A DNA stretch of 64,000 bases from Afipia sp. GAS231 (GCF_900103365.1 NZ_LT629703.1:1612001-1676000), one strand, 5' to 3'; counted from the first letter of the stretch, positions 17,530 to 26,435 are shown. The notes: generated by a model from the letters alone, not told the origin. Program-made: numbers and translations.

Positions 17530-18093
17530 CTAGCGGCGTGGCAGTGTTTTGAGCAGCGACCTGGCCGTCTCCGTCGCCCGATTGATGGCGTTCCGATCGC
17601 GATAAACCCGCGAAACGACGAAACCGCCCTGCACTACGGTTATAAGCATCAGCGCAAGCTCGTTGGCGTCGAGGTGTTTCGCGATTTCGCCGTCGGCTTG
17701 AGCTTCGCGGAGAGCTCCGGCGAGGAGCTCCTGGAGTTCGCGAAAATAGCGTTCAACGGGCTTCCTCAACGAAGCCTCGGCGATGGACGATTCGCAAGCA
17801 AACCTGCCCATCCTGCAACCTTTGAGGCCGTCGCGAGAAACGTCGAGATAGCGGAAGACACGATCCAGGGCAGAACCGTCCGTTCCAACGGTCTCGCGCG
17901 CGAGCTCGCACATTTCATTGGACACCTCACCCAGAGCGACAGACGCGAGGTCCATCTTTCCCTTGAAGTGGTGATAGAGGCTGCCTTGCCCCGCACCGCT
18001 TTCTTTCAGCAAGTCGCGCGGGCTTACGGCCTCGTAGCCACGCTCCCACATCAATTTCTTGGCCGCCTTAACCAGATCGCCCTTCGCCTTCAT
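17530..18093 (-). CDS. TetR/AcrR-family repressor
   Basis: 187 aa from ATG 18093. HTH at residues 1-50 (LVKAAKKLMWERGYEAVSPRDLLKESGAGQGSLYHHFKGK). The ligand domain ends with the TetR_C pattern ALREAQADGEIAKHLDANELALMLITVVQGGFVVSR, typical of the LmrA/YxaF-like TetR group. It is divergent from the PNPOx-like gene, with 91 nt between the starts that contain a near-palindrome (18139-18156), so autoregulation and repression of the neighbour are likely. Confidence 0.93.
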   Translation of the reverse strand: MKAKGDLVKAAKKLMWERGYEAVSPRDLLKESGAGQGSLYHHFKGKMDLASVALGEVSNEMCELARETVGTDGSALDRVFRYLDVSRDGLKGCRMGRFACESSIAEASLRKPVERYFRELQELLAGALREAQADGEIAKHLDANELALMLITVVQGGFVVSRVYRDRNAINRATETARSLLKTLPRR

Positions 18094-18138
18094 GACATCC
18101 TCTGATCGCCTCGAATCAACCAAACGTGATTGTATTTT

Positions 18139-18156
18139 GTACCTACTGGTATGTAC
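18139..18156. promoter_or_regulatory. Probable TetR operator
   Basis: The 18-bp segment GTACCTACTGGTATGTAC matches its own reverse complement at 14 of 18 positions. It lies in the 91-nt space between the divergent TetR and PNPOx-like genes, the normal place for such an operator. Confidence 0.6.
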
Positions 18157-18184
18157 AGACAACCACCACTAACGGATATCAGCC

Positions 18185-19189
18185 ATGTTTCTCAAGGCGT
18201 GCGTCCATGATCGCGGCACTGTCATGACAGGGACTACGTCTCCTTTTCACACCGGCGAGCAAACGATCCAAAGTCTCGCCGGTGTGCGCGATCGCATCGA
18301 GCGCAAAGGACGCGCAGTTATTCGGGACTACATGCCGGAGCAGCATCGGGCCTTCTTCGCGGCACTACCGTTCATGGTCGTGGGACTGGCGGACCAGAAC
18401 GGCCATCCCTGGGCCACCACCCTGCCCGGCCCACCAGGGTTCATGAATTCGACGGAACAGAATCTACTTGCCATCAAGGCATGGCTCGATCCGGACGACC
18501 CTTTGCATTCGTGTATTCGGGATGGCGCCCCAATCGGTGCGCTGGGAATCGAGCTTTCAACGCGTCGTCGGAACCGGGTCAACGGTCGCATCGAAAATTG
18601 CGTCGTCGGTGAAGGTTTCTCGATAAGGGTTCAGCAGAGCTTTGGAAACTGCCCGAAATACATTCAGGCACGCAGCGAGCGCCGACAGCTCCGTTTCAGG
18701 CCCGCGCCTGAATCCCGATCGGCTCCCCATCTCGGCGATAGCGAAGTCAGCTTTGTTGCCGAAGCAGACACGTTCTTTATTGCGTCCCGGTCGGCGCAAC
18801 TCGACCAGGAGGATTCCTCGCAAGGTCTCGATGTCTCCCACCGCGGCGGGCGTCCCGGCTTCGTGCGGGTGATTTCACCAAGCGAACTTTGCTTTCCGGA
18901 TTATAGCGGGAATCTGCTCTTCAACACTCTCGGAAATCTGGAAGTGGACGCGCGCGCCGGGCTTCTGTTCATCGACTTCCAAAGCGGCCGGATGCTGCAC
19001 ATCATCGGTAGAGCCCGGATCTGCTGGGATGTTCCGGAGACGATGCGATCCGCCGGAGTCGAAAGGCTCATCTTTTTTAACATTGAGCGCCTGGTGAACC
19101 GCGATCATGCATTTCCGGATTCGTTCGACTTTGTCAGCTACTCGCCGCACTTGGGGGCGGAGGGCCAGGATTCCAACATTCCCCAATAA
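18185..19189 (+). CDS. Pyridoxamine 5'-phosphate oxidase-like flavin-binding protein
   Basis: 334 aa. After a short leader, HRAFFAALPFMVVGLADQNGHPWATTLPG and later GNLLFNTLGNLEVDARAGLLFIDFQSGRMLHIIGRARI are the split-barrel flavin/F420-binding motifs of the PNPOx-like superfamily, present twice as in larger flavin reductase-like members. A second start at 18224 is possible. Divergent from a TetR repressor, suggesting induction by the compound that the repressor senses. Partners or substrate unknown. Confidence 0.82.
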   Translation: MFLKACVHDRGTVMTGTTSPFHTGEQTIQSLAGVRDRIERKGRAVIRDYMPEQHRAFFAALPFMVVGLADQNGHPWATTLPGPPGFMNSTEQNLLAIKAWLDPDDPLHSCIRDGAPIGALGIELSTRRRNRVNGRIENCVVGEGFSIRVQQSFGNCPKYIQARSERRQLRFRPAPESRSAPHLGDSEVSFVAEADTFFIASRSAQLDQEDSSQGLDVSHRGGRPGFVRVISPSELCFPDYSGNLLFNTLGNLEVDARAGLLFIDFQSGRMLHIIGRARICWDVPETMRSAGVERLIFFNIERLVNRDHAFPDSFDFVSYSPHLGAEGQDSNIPQ

Positions 19190-19272
19190 GAAATTTGCCA
19201 ACGCCTACGAGACGCCGCCTTCGACCGGCGCACCGCAATGACCGTCTTCGCAAACAAACCAAGGAGATAACG

Positions 19273-20247
19273 ATGTTAAGCCTAACCTGCCGCAACGCTC
19301 TGTTGACGGCAGCATGTGCAGGAGCGGCGTTCGGCCTGCCGAAGCCCGTCTCGTTCATCGAGGCAGCACTAGCCCAGAAGGGACCGGAAGCTGGCAAGGG
19401 CTTCCGCCCGTTCAAATTCGGCAAGGTCCAGGGGTTCATCCTGAACGATGGCGTCTGGGAGAAACCTCATGATCTCGGGTTTATCAAGAACGCGTCCGTT
19501 GAGGAAACCAAGGCGGCGCTGGCCGCCGCGGGGATCGCGAACGACGTTCTGCCCATTCCGTTCAACGTCACCCTGGTCAAGTTCGGCAACGAAACGGTTC
19601 TGTTCGACGCCGGCACGGGCGGCCAGTTTCAGCCTACGGCCGGAGCGATGATCGCCAATATGGCGGCAGCCGGAGTCAAGCCGGAACAGATCACGAGAGT
19701 GATCGTTTCGCATTTCCATCCGGACCATTTTTTTGGGCTTATGAGCAAGGCCCCTGACAACACACCGGTGTTCCCGAACGCCGTGGTTTACGTGCCGAGC
19801 AACGAGTTCAAGTTCTGGATGGACGAGAGCATCTTCACCAAGCTCCCTGAAAAGCAGCATGGCCTGCCCAAACGGCTTCAGGCGATGTTCCCACTCCTGA
19901 AAGACAAGCTGAAACAGTACGAGTGGGACACCGAAGTTATTCCGGGCATCCGCTCCATCGCAGCACCGGGCCATACGCCGGGCCACACCGCATTCCATGT
20001 CGCGTCAGGCAACGAGCAGCTGATGGTTCTGAGTGACACGACGAACATGCCTGCCCTGTTCGCGAAGCACCCCGACTGGCACGGCGTGATCGATGCCGAC
20101 CCTGTGCTTGCCGAAGCGACGCGTCGCAAACTGTTCGACCGTGCCGTGGCCGACAAGGCGCTCGTCACCGGCTACCACTTCCCGTTCCCGGCCGTCGGCA
20201 AGATCGTGACGGACGGCGCCGGTTACACCTTCGTGCCAGCGGCATAG
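19273..20247 (+). CDS. Exported MBL-fold metallohydrolase
   Basis: 324 aa from ATG 19273 with AAGGAG eight bases upstream. Residues 1-35 look like a signal peptide (long N-terminal hydrophobic segment, Ala-rich, ending near ALAQ). The zinc motif HFHPDHFFG (HxHxDH) is intact, with APGHTPGH giving the third histidine and LSDTTN the bridging Asp. Family members are lactonases and related hydrolases acting in the periplasm. It follows the PNPOx-like gene on the same strand, so both may answer to the TetR repressor. A hairpin with TTTT follows the stop. Confidence 0.9.
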   Translation: MLSLTCRNALLTAACAGAAFGLPKPVSFIEAALAQKGPEAGKGFRPFKFGKVQGFILNDGVWEKPHDLGFIKNASVEETKAALAAAGIANDVLPIPFNVTLVKFGNETVLFDAGTGGQFQPTAGAMIANMAAAGVKPEQITRVIVSHFHPDHFFGLMSKAPDNTPVFPNAVVYVPSNEFKFWMDESIFTKLPEKQHGLPKRLQAMFPLLKDKLKQYEWDTEVIPGIRSIAAPGHTPGHTAFHVASGNEQLMVLSDTTNMPALFAKHPDWHGVIDADPVLAEATRRKLFDRAVADKALVTGYHFPFPAVGKIVTDGAGYTFVPAA

Positions 20248-20261
20248 CACGACGTACACGG

Positions 20262-20291
20262 AAACGGCCGTCGTCATCGGTGGCCGTTTTC
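20262..20291 (+). terminator. Intrinsic terminator after the MBL gene
   Basis: AAACGGCC (20262-20269) pairs with GGCCGTTT (20282-20289), loop 12, followed by a short T run. It lies 15 nt after the MBL stop. Moderate strength only. Confidence 0.6.
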
Positions 20292-20330
20292 GACGCAATC
20301 TCCCGGATTCACCAACAAAGGGCTCATCAA

Positions 20331-20912
20331 ATGCGCTGGTTTTTGACATCGATCGTCGCTCCGGTCGTCGCGACCGGAGTTTATGCCGGGTCTGCCATTG
20401 TCTCTCTAAACGGTTTGGTCGGGGCGGCGAAAGCAGGCAACGGCGCGGAGATCTTGGCGCGAACCGACGTGCCTCGGCTGAAACGTTCTCTGGTCGACCA
20501 GATTGTGGCTGCGTACCTGGTCAGGACCGGTCAGAACCGCCCAATCAAGCCAATTGAACGGTTGCTGGCAAACACCTATGGGGCAACGATTGCGGATGCG
20601 CTGGTTGCGAAAATGCTCACCGCCGACAATCTCACGAACATTCTGCAAAACGGATCGCTCGGCGCCGATGGCGACAGTCAGATGATTGCGCTCGCCGGCA
20701 TCGATACGTCGAAGGTGCTGGAATCGCTTGGTCGGTTGTCCCTGGTAAAGCCGGTCGAGCTGTCGGTCCGGCTCGGCGATGAAGCAAGCGCTGGGGCTAT
20801 CAGTCTTCATTTCGAAGGAAACGGCTGGAAACTTTCAGGCCTTAATCTTCCAACGAGAGCGGTCGAAGAACTCGCCATGGGTCTGCAGGAAACCAAGCCT
20901 GGGAAGGGATAA
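20331..20912 (+). CDS. DUF2939-like membrane-anchored or exported protein
   Basis: 193 aa from ATG 20331; an upstream in-frame ATG at 20280 falls in the terminator and is unlikely. The N-terminal helix MRWFLTSIVAPVVATGVYAGSAI is an anchor or signal. The body has the DUF2939 pattern: paired helices in GLVGAAKAGNGAEILARTDVPRLKRSLVDQIVAAYL, then LSVRLGDEASAGAISLHFEGNGWKLSGLNLP at the end. Function unknown. Confidence 0.7.
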   Translation: MRWFLTSIVAPVVATGVYAGSAIVSLNGLVGAAKAGNGAEILARTDVPRLKRSLVDQIVAAYLVRTGQNRPIKPIERLLANTYGATIADALVAKMLTADNLTNILQNGSLGADGDSQMIALAGIDTSKVLESLGRLSLVKPVELSVRLGDEASAGAISLHFEGNGWKLSGLNLPTRAVEELAMGLQETKPGKG

Positions 20913-20931
20913 ACCCACCGATACCATCCGC

Positions 20932-21264
20932 GCCGGCCAAGGGATCCAACATAGGTCACCGCAATATGACTACGAAATGTTATGCGCTGACATCGCGCAG
21001 AAGCAATTCATTCCGCTGCTGCCTCGTCTGCGCGCTCACGACGTCGCAGAATTCCCTGCATTGTTGTCGCATCAGCGCGAGGAGTTCCTCTACGTGTTGA
21101 CCGGCGACATAGAAATTCACACCGATCAATATCTGCCCTTAAGACCCGAAAAAGGCGACAGTCGCTATTTTGATAGCACGATGGGGCACGCATGCGTATC
21201 AGCCGGCCCTGAAGTTGCGACGATCTTATGGGTCTGCTCTCGGATCACGGCTCCATTGGCATAG
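20932..21264 (+). pseudogene. C-terminal cupin half of an XRE-cupin regulator
   Basis: In frame with the upstream plus-strand reading but with no start of its own, the segment from about 20941 encodes QYDYEMLCADIAQKQFIPLL, then HQREEFLYVLTGDIEIHTDQ, then GDSRYFDSTMGHACVSAGPE. This is the cupin domain of PuuR-type helix-turn-helix/cupin regulators. The DNA-binding N-terminal half is absent; the sequence before it is the end of the DUF2939 gene. It is a truncated relic. Confidence 0.7.
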
Positions 21265-21601
21265 CTACATCCTCTGGCGGCGCACCGGGCGGTTTGTAGT
21301 CGTTGCGTGAAAGTATGCACTTTCCTCTCACCCCACAACGATGTCGACTTTTGGTGTCGTTCTTAGCGATCAGTTCGCAGGACGACCCGTAGCCCAACGT
21401 TTGCCACACCTGTTTCTGCGCTAACCGCGGTTGCAGGCTCGAGTCTGCCGGCGCGTACCAAAATGGTGACCACTCTGATCGCGCAGATGTCCGATTTGTT
21501 CGCCTCAGTATCCCAATCTACGACGGACACGTAGTCGACCTGTACCAATAGGTCTGTGCGCAGTATCTCGTTGGTGTGAAGGGTGCAGAAACAAAGTTTG
21601 C
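21265..21601. other. Gene-free stretch before the attachment site
   Basis: 337 nt between the cupin relic and the tRNA fragment. One short minus-strand frame (21363-21548) has no recognisable content. It is probably host DNA left of the integrated element. Confidence 0.45.
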
Positions 21602-21645
21602 TGGCGCTCCCTAGGGGAATCGAACCCCTGTTTCAGCCTTGAGAG
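21602..21645 (-). other. 3' fragment of a tRNA-Glu(CTC)-like gene: attachment site
   Basis: Read on the minus strand, the 44 nt contain an anticodon loop CTCTCAA, 3' anticodon stem GGCTG, variable region AAAC, a complete T arm (AGGGG-TTCGATT-CCCCT), acceptor strand AGGGAGC, discriminator G and CCA. The 5' half of the tRNA is missing: the bases before the loop cannot pair with GGCTG. An intact 3' end without its 5' half, 146 nt from an integrase, is the classic footprint of tRNA-targeted integration. Discriminator G and loop fit tRNA-Glu best. Confidence 0.8.
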
Positions 21646-21790
21646 AGCCAAATAATGAGTCCTTCTCCGTTCGCTACCGTCCGCCTAAGTTCAATAATTT
21701 CAATAGGTTCAACGCCCATAATCCGTTATTGTTCGCCAAAGTACGTGGACTTATATTCGACGGATATTCAACGTAAAGCCGGCGAACGCT

Positions 21791-23176
21791 ATGTCGAAGA
21801 CACTCACCGAGGCTCAGGTCACGACGGCTAATGCGCGCTCCAGGCTGGGACCTGGCGTGCATTGGCGTCGCCTCGATGCGGAAGCGCATCTGGGCTATCG
21901 CAAAGGAAAACAGGGCGGCGTTTGGTTTGTCCGCTGGCGTAATCACCACAAAGGCGGCAACTACAAGCAGGTGCCAGTCGGCGCCGCCAATGACATCAAT
22001 GACAAGCCCGCCGCCGGGATTCTGACCTTCGAACAGGCCGTGAGAACGGCCCGGGAGGCCGTAGCTCGAGCCAGAACAGAAGCCGCGTCGCAGGCGGCGG
22101 GCCCGGCTCCTACCGTGCGATCGGCCGTTGAATCCTACGTTAGGGGGAGCGACGCTCGAGAAAGACGCCGAACAGGTCGCGACGTCCGATCCGACGCCGG
22201 TACCAAGCTGCGGCGCTATGTTCTTGGTCAAGAAAAGCGCGGCAATCAGGAAGCTGCGGAAGCTGCTGCCCTCGCATCGGTGCATCTGCATGCCTTGAGA
22301 GAAGACGACTTGATAACGTGGCGTGAGGGTTTGCCGGAGGACTTGAAGGTCACGACCAAGCAGCGGTTCGTGAATGACCTCAAGGCCGCACTAAATGCCG
22401 CGTGGCCCCGGCTTTCGGCAGATCGGAAGCAACTAAACCCGGCGTTCCTCGCCATTGTGAAGGCCGGCTTCAAAGCCGAGCGGATCGATGATGATGATGA
22501 TGCCTCGGTTGCTCGGGACAACCAGATCCTCACGGATGAGGAGGTTGGCACCATCCTTCAAGCTGCGTGTGAAGTCGATCAGGAGCTAGGATTTGACGGC
22601 GATCTATATCGGATCGTCGTATGTCTGGCCGCGACCGGCGCGCGGTATGCCCAGGTCAGGCGAATGCGCGTGGGCGACGCACAGGTTTCTGCGCGGCGCC
22701 TGATGGTGCCGGGCTCCTACAAGGGGCGCGGCGGCAATAGCGGCTCAGATCCGGTCCCAGTGGGCGACGATGTGATCGAGGTGCTCTTGCCCGCAATCGA
22801 CGGGCGGCCAAGCGATGCACTTCTTTTCGAGCGATGGTTCCATGAACAGGAGCCGGGGGGCATCGCGTGGAAGAAGTCTGAACGCGGTCCGTGGAAAAGA
22901 GGCGAACTTGCACGTCCGTGGAAGGCCATTCGCGAGCGCGCCGGTATGCCGGAGGTGATTCCCTATGCTTTGCGGCACTCGAGCATCGTGCGCGGTCTCC
23001 GAAAGGGCTTGCCCATCCAACAGGTCGCCAAACTGCACAATACCTCAGTCAAAATGATCGAACGGCACTACGCGAAATACATTGCGACCGCCTTGGAAGA
23101 CCTGGCAAGGGCGGCAGTCGTGTCCCTGGTGCCGCGGAGTGGTGGAAACGTGGTGCCGATGGGAAAACGCGCGTAA
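21791..23176 (+). CDS. Tyrosine-type site-specific integrase
   Basis: 461 aa. The N-terminal part (1-110) contains an Arg/Lys-rich arm-binding-like region (FVRWRNHHKGGNYKQVPVG), followed by a SAM-like core domain and a catalytic domain from about residue 250. Catalytic residues visible: Arg in ATGARYAQVRRM, His-x-x-Arg in YALRHSSIVRGL, and the nucleophile Tyr at about 427 in MIERHYAKYI. The gene is complete. With the adjoining tRNA fragment it marks the left end of an integrated element whose body lies to the right. Confidence 0.93.
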   Translation: MSKTLTEAQVTTANARSRLGPGVHWRRLDAEAHLGYRKGKQGGVWFVRWRNHHKGGNYKQVPVGAANDINDKPAAGILTFEQAVRTAREAVARARTEAASQAAGPAPTVRSAVESYVRGSDARERRRTGRDVRSDAGTKLRRYVLGQEKRGNQEAAEAAALASVHLHALREDDLITWREGLPEDLKVTTKQRFVNDLKAALNAAWPRLSADRKQLNPAFLAIVKAGFKAERIDDDDDASVARDNQILTDEEVGTILQAACEVDQELGFDGDLYRIVVCLAATGARYAQVRRMRVGDAQVSARRLMVPGSYKGRGGNSGSDPVPVGDDVIEVLLPAIDGRPSDALLFERWFHEQEPGGIAWKKSERGPWKRGELARPWKAIRERAGMPEVIPYALRHSSIVRGLRKGLPIQQVAKLHNTSVKMIERHYAKYIATALEDLARAAVVSLVPRSGGNVVPMGKRA

Positions 23177-23270
23177 GGGATCATCCAGCCGTCTTGATCG
23201 AATTCATTTGTCTGATGGCGCCGGTACCCATGCGTTACCCCCACAACATTCGAGGAGTGTGGGGAAAGAT

Positions 23271-23340
23271 GGTAGCGAGAGACCGCTACCGCTTTTCTCG
23301 ACACGACACAAATCTGCGATATTTCCTCCGATCGTCCGCC
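23271..23340. repeat. 70-bp repeat, copy 1 (matches 45536-45605)
   Basis: Starts with a hairpin, GGTAGCG-AGAGAC-CGCTACC, and continues for 70 bp with roughly 85-90 percent identity by eye to 45536-45605, in the same orientation. It lies 95 nt after the integrase stop. The region 23177-23454 holds nothing else that I recognise. Confidence 0.75.
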
Positions 23341-23454
23341 GAAAATCGCAAAAACTGTCGAGGTGCAGGTTCAAATCGGGGACGCACAACCACCGATCCC
23401 GACATTCGCTGATGGTCGATATTTACGTGTGATAATGTGTATGCCCGACGGGCA

Positions 23455-24942
23455 TCAGCTATTCAAATTCATCCACACCGCCTTCGGTTCGGTAAAATTG
23501 TCGATCGCCGCGGTGCCGTGTTCGCGGCCGAAGCCAGAATCGCGCACGCCGCCCCACGGCAACCGCACATCGGTGTAGCCATAGGTATTGATCCAGACAG
23601 TGCCCGCATTCGCTTTCTTCGCGAAACGCTGCACGCGCCCGATGTCGCGGCTCCATACTCCAGCCGCGAGGCTGTAGGCGGTGCCGTTGGCGATTCGCAG
23701 CGCATCGGCCTCGTCGCGAAACTTGATGACACTCACCACGGGACCAAAGATTTCCTCCTGCGAGATGCGCATCTCGTGCTCGACGTCGGCGAACACCGCG
23801 GGGCTGATGAAGTAGCCACGATCGCCGACACGCCTGCCGCCGGTCGTCAACACGGCGCCCTCCTTCTCGCCGATATCCACGTAATCGAGAATGCTTTTCA
23901 TTTGTTTCTCGGAGATTACCGGGCCAAGCGCTGTGGCACGATCTCCCGGGTCGCCCATCCGGATCGCCTTCGCGCGTTGCGTCAGCCGCTCGACGACCTC
24001 GTCATAAACCCTTTCGTGCGCCAGCACGCGCGAGCCTGCCGAGCATACTTGCCCGGCATTGAAGAAGATTCCTGACGCAGCGGCCTTGGTCGCAGCCTCA
24101 ATGTCGGCGTCGTCAAAGATGACGTTGGCGGACTTGCCGCCAAGCTCGAGCGAAACGCGCTTGAAATTACCCGCCGCGCCGCGCAGAATTCCGCGTCCAA
24201 CACCCGGCGATCCCGTGAAGGTGACTTTGTCTACATCGGGATGATTGACCAGGGCGTCGCCGACGACCCGGCCCGGACCGGTGACGATATTGAGCACGCC
24301 CGGCGGCAGACCCGCTTCGAGCGCCAATTCACCGATGCGCAGCGCCGACAGCGACGTCAGCTCGGCAGGCTTCATGACGATCGTGCAGCCGCAAGCCAAG
24401 GCAGGCGCCAGCTTCCACATCCCGATCATCAGCGGGAAATTCCACGGTACGATAACCGCAACCACGCCGACCGGTTCACGAACCGTGTAGGTGAGCGCGT
24501 CGTCCCGCGTCGAGACGACTTCGCCGCTGATCTTGTCCGCCCAGCCGGCGTAGTAAGTCAGAGTATCGATGGCGGCCGGGAGGTCCTGACGCAGCACGCC
24601 CGAGATCGGCTTGCCGGCATCAAGACTTTCCAGCGCGGCGATTTCGTCCGCGTGTTTCTTCATCAGGTCCACAAGCCTGAGCAGGATATGGCCGCGCTCG
24701 GCGGCGCGCATCGTGCGCCAAGGACCTTCGAAGGCGCGGCGCGCGGCAGCAACGGCGCGATCGACGTCGACCTCGTTGCCTTCCGCGACGGTCGCGATCA
24801 CCTGCTCGGTGGCCGGATTCAGGGTTTTGAACGTACGCCCGGAGGCTGACGGGACGTGTTGCCCGCCAATCAGTAACAGTTTGGGGCTGGAGGCCGAAAC
24901 TGGGGGTGTCGTCTGACGGGAATAGTCATATGCAATCGACAT
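23455..24942 (-). CDS. NAD(P)-dependent aldehyde dehydrogenase
   Basis: 495 aa from the second of two adjacent ATGs (24942), with GGAGG seven bases upstream. All hallmarks of hydrolytic ALDHs are present: PWNFPLMIGMWKLAPALACGCTIVMKPAE, E266 in LELGGKSANVIFDDAD, catalytic C300 in FFNAGQVCSAGSR, and EEIFGPVVSV. It is most like the betaine/hydroxymuconate-semialdehyde class, so the substrate cannot be fixed. Divergent from a ModE-like regulator. In an oxalate/glyoxylate cluster, C2 aldehydes such as glycolaldehyde or glyoxylate are plausible substrates (inference). Confidence 0.9.
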   Translation of the reverse strand: MSIAYDYSRQTTPPVSASSPKLLLIGGQHVPSASGRTFKTLNPATEQVIATVAEGNEVDVDRAVAAARRAFEGPWRTMRAAERGHILLRLVDLMKKHADEIAALESLDAGKPISGVLRQDLPAAIDTLTYYAGWADKISGEVVSTRDDALTYTVREPVGVVAVIVPWNFPLMIGMWKLAPALACGCTIVMKPAELTSLSALRIGELALEAGLPPGVLNIVTGPGRVVGDALVNHPDVDKVTFTGSPGVGRGILRGAAGNFKRVSLELGGKSANVIFDDADIEAATKAAASGIFFNAGQVCSAGSRVLAHERVYDEVVERLTQRAKAIRMGDPGDRATALGPVISEKQMKSILDYVDIGEKEGAVLTTGGRRVGDRGYFISPAVFADVEHEMRISQEEIFGPVVSVIKFRDEADALRIANGTAYSLAAGVWSRDIGRVQRFAKKANAGTVWINTYGYTDVRLPWGGVRDSGFGREHGTAAIDNFTEPKAVWMNLNS

Positions 24943-25027
24943 CATATTTCCTCCGGTGATTGTGCACCAAACTGGGGATGAAACGCTCTTCTGTAAATAT
25001 GATATGATCTGCCTATGCTCCACACAT

Positions 25028-25047
25028 ATATGAAGTCAATTTCATAT
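25028..25047. promoter_or_regulatory. Candidate operator between ALDH and regulator genes
   Basis: Perfect inverted repeat ATATGAA (25028-25034) N6 TTCATAT (25041-25047) in the 118-nt divergent intergenic region, 14 bases before the regulator start. A further partial copy (ATATGATATGAT) lies at about 24996-25008, on the ALDH side. Confidence 0.55.
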
Positions 25048-25060
25048 CTTGGGATGACCG

Positions 25061-26170
25061 ATGCTACATATCGAGATCGAAACCATCTGGCGATTTCACA
25101 AGGACGACAGCCCGCAGACCGCTGTGGTCATGCTCGGAATCCTTAACGATATCCGGCAAACCGGAAAGCTCGCCAGCGCAGCAAAGCACGCTCAGCTTTC
25201 CTATCGGCACGTCTGGAATCTGCTTGAGCAATGGTCAGAATTCTTCGGTGTGCCGCTGGTCGAGAGCCATCGCGGCAAAGGCACTGCGCTCACACCGTTC
25301 GGGGAAAAGCTGGTCTGGGCGGGACAGCGGATGCAGGCGCGCCTCGGTCCGCAGCTCGAAAATCTTTCGCAGGAGCTCGCGACCGAAATCAAGCCCTTTC
25401 TGCGCTATGGGCCGTCCGTCATTCGCGTTCACGCCAGTCACGGTTTTGCCGTTGCCAAACTGCGCGAACTCCTCGACCAGACACCAGGCATCGGCATCGA
25501 TCTGCGCTATGTGAGCAATCAGAATTCACTGCTGTCGCTTGCGCAGGGTGCCTGCGATCTTTCGGGGGTTCATTTGCCGCGCGGCGAATTGCGGCAGCAA
25601 AGCATCGAGGCCTGCAAAGAATGGCTTGATCCACTCGAATATCGCGTCATCAGTTTCGTGACCCGCGAGATGGGATTGATGGTCAAGCGCGGCAATCCGC
25701 TTGCGATCACCTCCCTCAAGGACCTTGCCGAGCGAAGGGCGCGTTTCGTCAATCGCGACCATGATTCCGGAACGCGGCTACTATTCGACCAGCTGCTGGC
25801 GCTGCACAAGATCGACGAAGCCGGAATCAACGGATCGCAGCAGATCGAATTTACCCACGCCGCAGTCGCCGCCTATGTAGCCAGCGATATGGCCGATGTC
25901 AGTTTTGGCGTCGAAGCCGCGGCACGGCAATTTGGGCTCGATTTCATCCGGCTTCTGACGGAAGACTATTTTTTCGTCTGCCGTCGCTCATTTCTTGAAA
26001 CAGAGCCGATGCAGCGCCTGCTTGAAGTCATGAAGGGCAGCACGTTCCACGAGGCCATCGCCCGCCTGCCGGGCTATGCCGCAGTCAATACCGGATCGGT
26101 CAGCACCGTCCGGCAATTCCTGGACAGCGTATACCCAAAGCCTGTCACTTCCCGGAAGAGAAAGACCTGA
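25061..26170 (+). CDS. ModE-like HTH regulator with periplasmic-binding-protein-like domain
   Basis: 369 aa. Residues 20-110 form a ModE/LysR-like winged HTH (GILNDIRQTGKLASAAKHAQLSYRHVWNLLEQW). The C-terminal 250 residues resemble the PBP-like substrate-binding domain found fused to such HTHs (DLSGVHLPRG, MGLMVKRGNPLAITSLKDL, FVNRDHDSGTRLLFDQLL). There is no TOBE/molybdate domain. This architecture suggests sensing of a small anion by a captured binding-protein fold. Divergent from the aldehyde dehydrogenase, with a clear inverted repeat between the starts. Confidence 0.85.
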   Translation: MLHIEIETIWRFHKDDSPQTAVVMLGILNDIRQTGKLASAAKHAQLSYRHVWNLLEQWSEFFGVPLVESHRGKGTALTPFGEKLVWAGQRMQARLGPQLENLSQELATEIKPFLRYGPSVIRVHASHGFAVAKLRELLDQTPGIGIDLRYVSNQNSLLSLAQGACDLSGVHLPRGELRQQSIEACKEWLDPLEYRVISFVTREMGLMVKRGNPLAITSLKDLAERRARFVNRDHDSGTRLLFDQLLALHKIDEAGINGSQQIEFTHAAVAAYVASDMADVSFGVEAAARQFGLDFIRLLTEDYFFVCRRSFLETEPMQRLLEVMKGSTFHEAIARLPGYAAVNTGSVSTVRQFLDSVYPKPVTSRKRKT

Positions 26171-26256
26171 GCAAAGCCGGGCCAAGCGACTACAACGGCA
26201 GTTCGACGCAAGTATCGAGCGATCCAGCGTATGGACCAAAAGAGAAGCGATCACCG

Positions 26257-26330
26257 CCTGAGCGCTTGGTCAATTCGCCATACCGTCGATCGCGACGGTG
26301 ACCTTGTTGACAGGATCTTTCCTTGATCCG
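26257..26330 (-). pseudogene. Duplicated 3' end of an FAH-family gene
   Basis: The minus strand encodes KDPVNKVTVAIDG followed by a stop after a one-base deletion. At the DNA level about 74 nt match the 3' end of the complete FAH gene (28902-28985), where the protein reads KDPVNQVTIAIDG. The copy has no upstream continuation. It lies directly downstream of the porin gene, so the porin is bracketed by two copies of this end. Confidence 0.75.
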
Positions 26331-26388
26331 AAGGATGAGCGCCACCGGCGCCCCCGATCTTGATGTGCTTTGACGATCCCGGAAAAAA

Positions 26389-26409
26389 GGCTCGGCAATC
26401 TGCCGAGCC
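26389..26409 (-). terminator. Intrinsic terminator of the porin gene
   Basis: Perfect 9-bp stem GGCTCGGCA / TGCCGAGCC with a three-base loop. On the minus strand the stem is followed by six T (plus-strand AAAAAA at 26383-26388). It lies 27 nt after the porin stop. Confidence 0.85.
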
Positions 26410-26435
26410 AGGATACGGGGGCATCCGTATTTTGG

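Noticed and set aside
23341..23400. A tRNA-like GGTTCAAATC after repeat copy 1
   Set aside because: The flanking bases do not form a T stem or acceptor stem, and the equivalent place after copy 2 differs.
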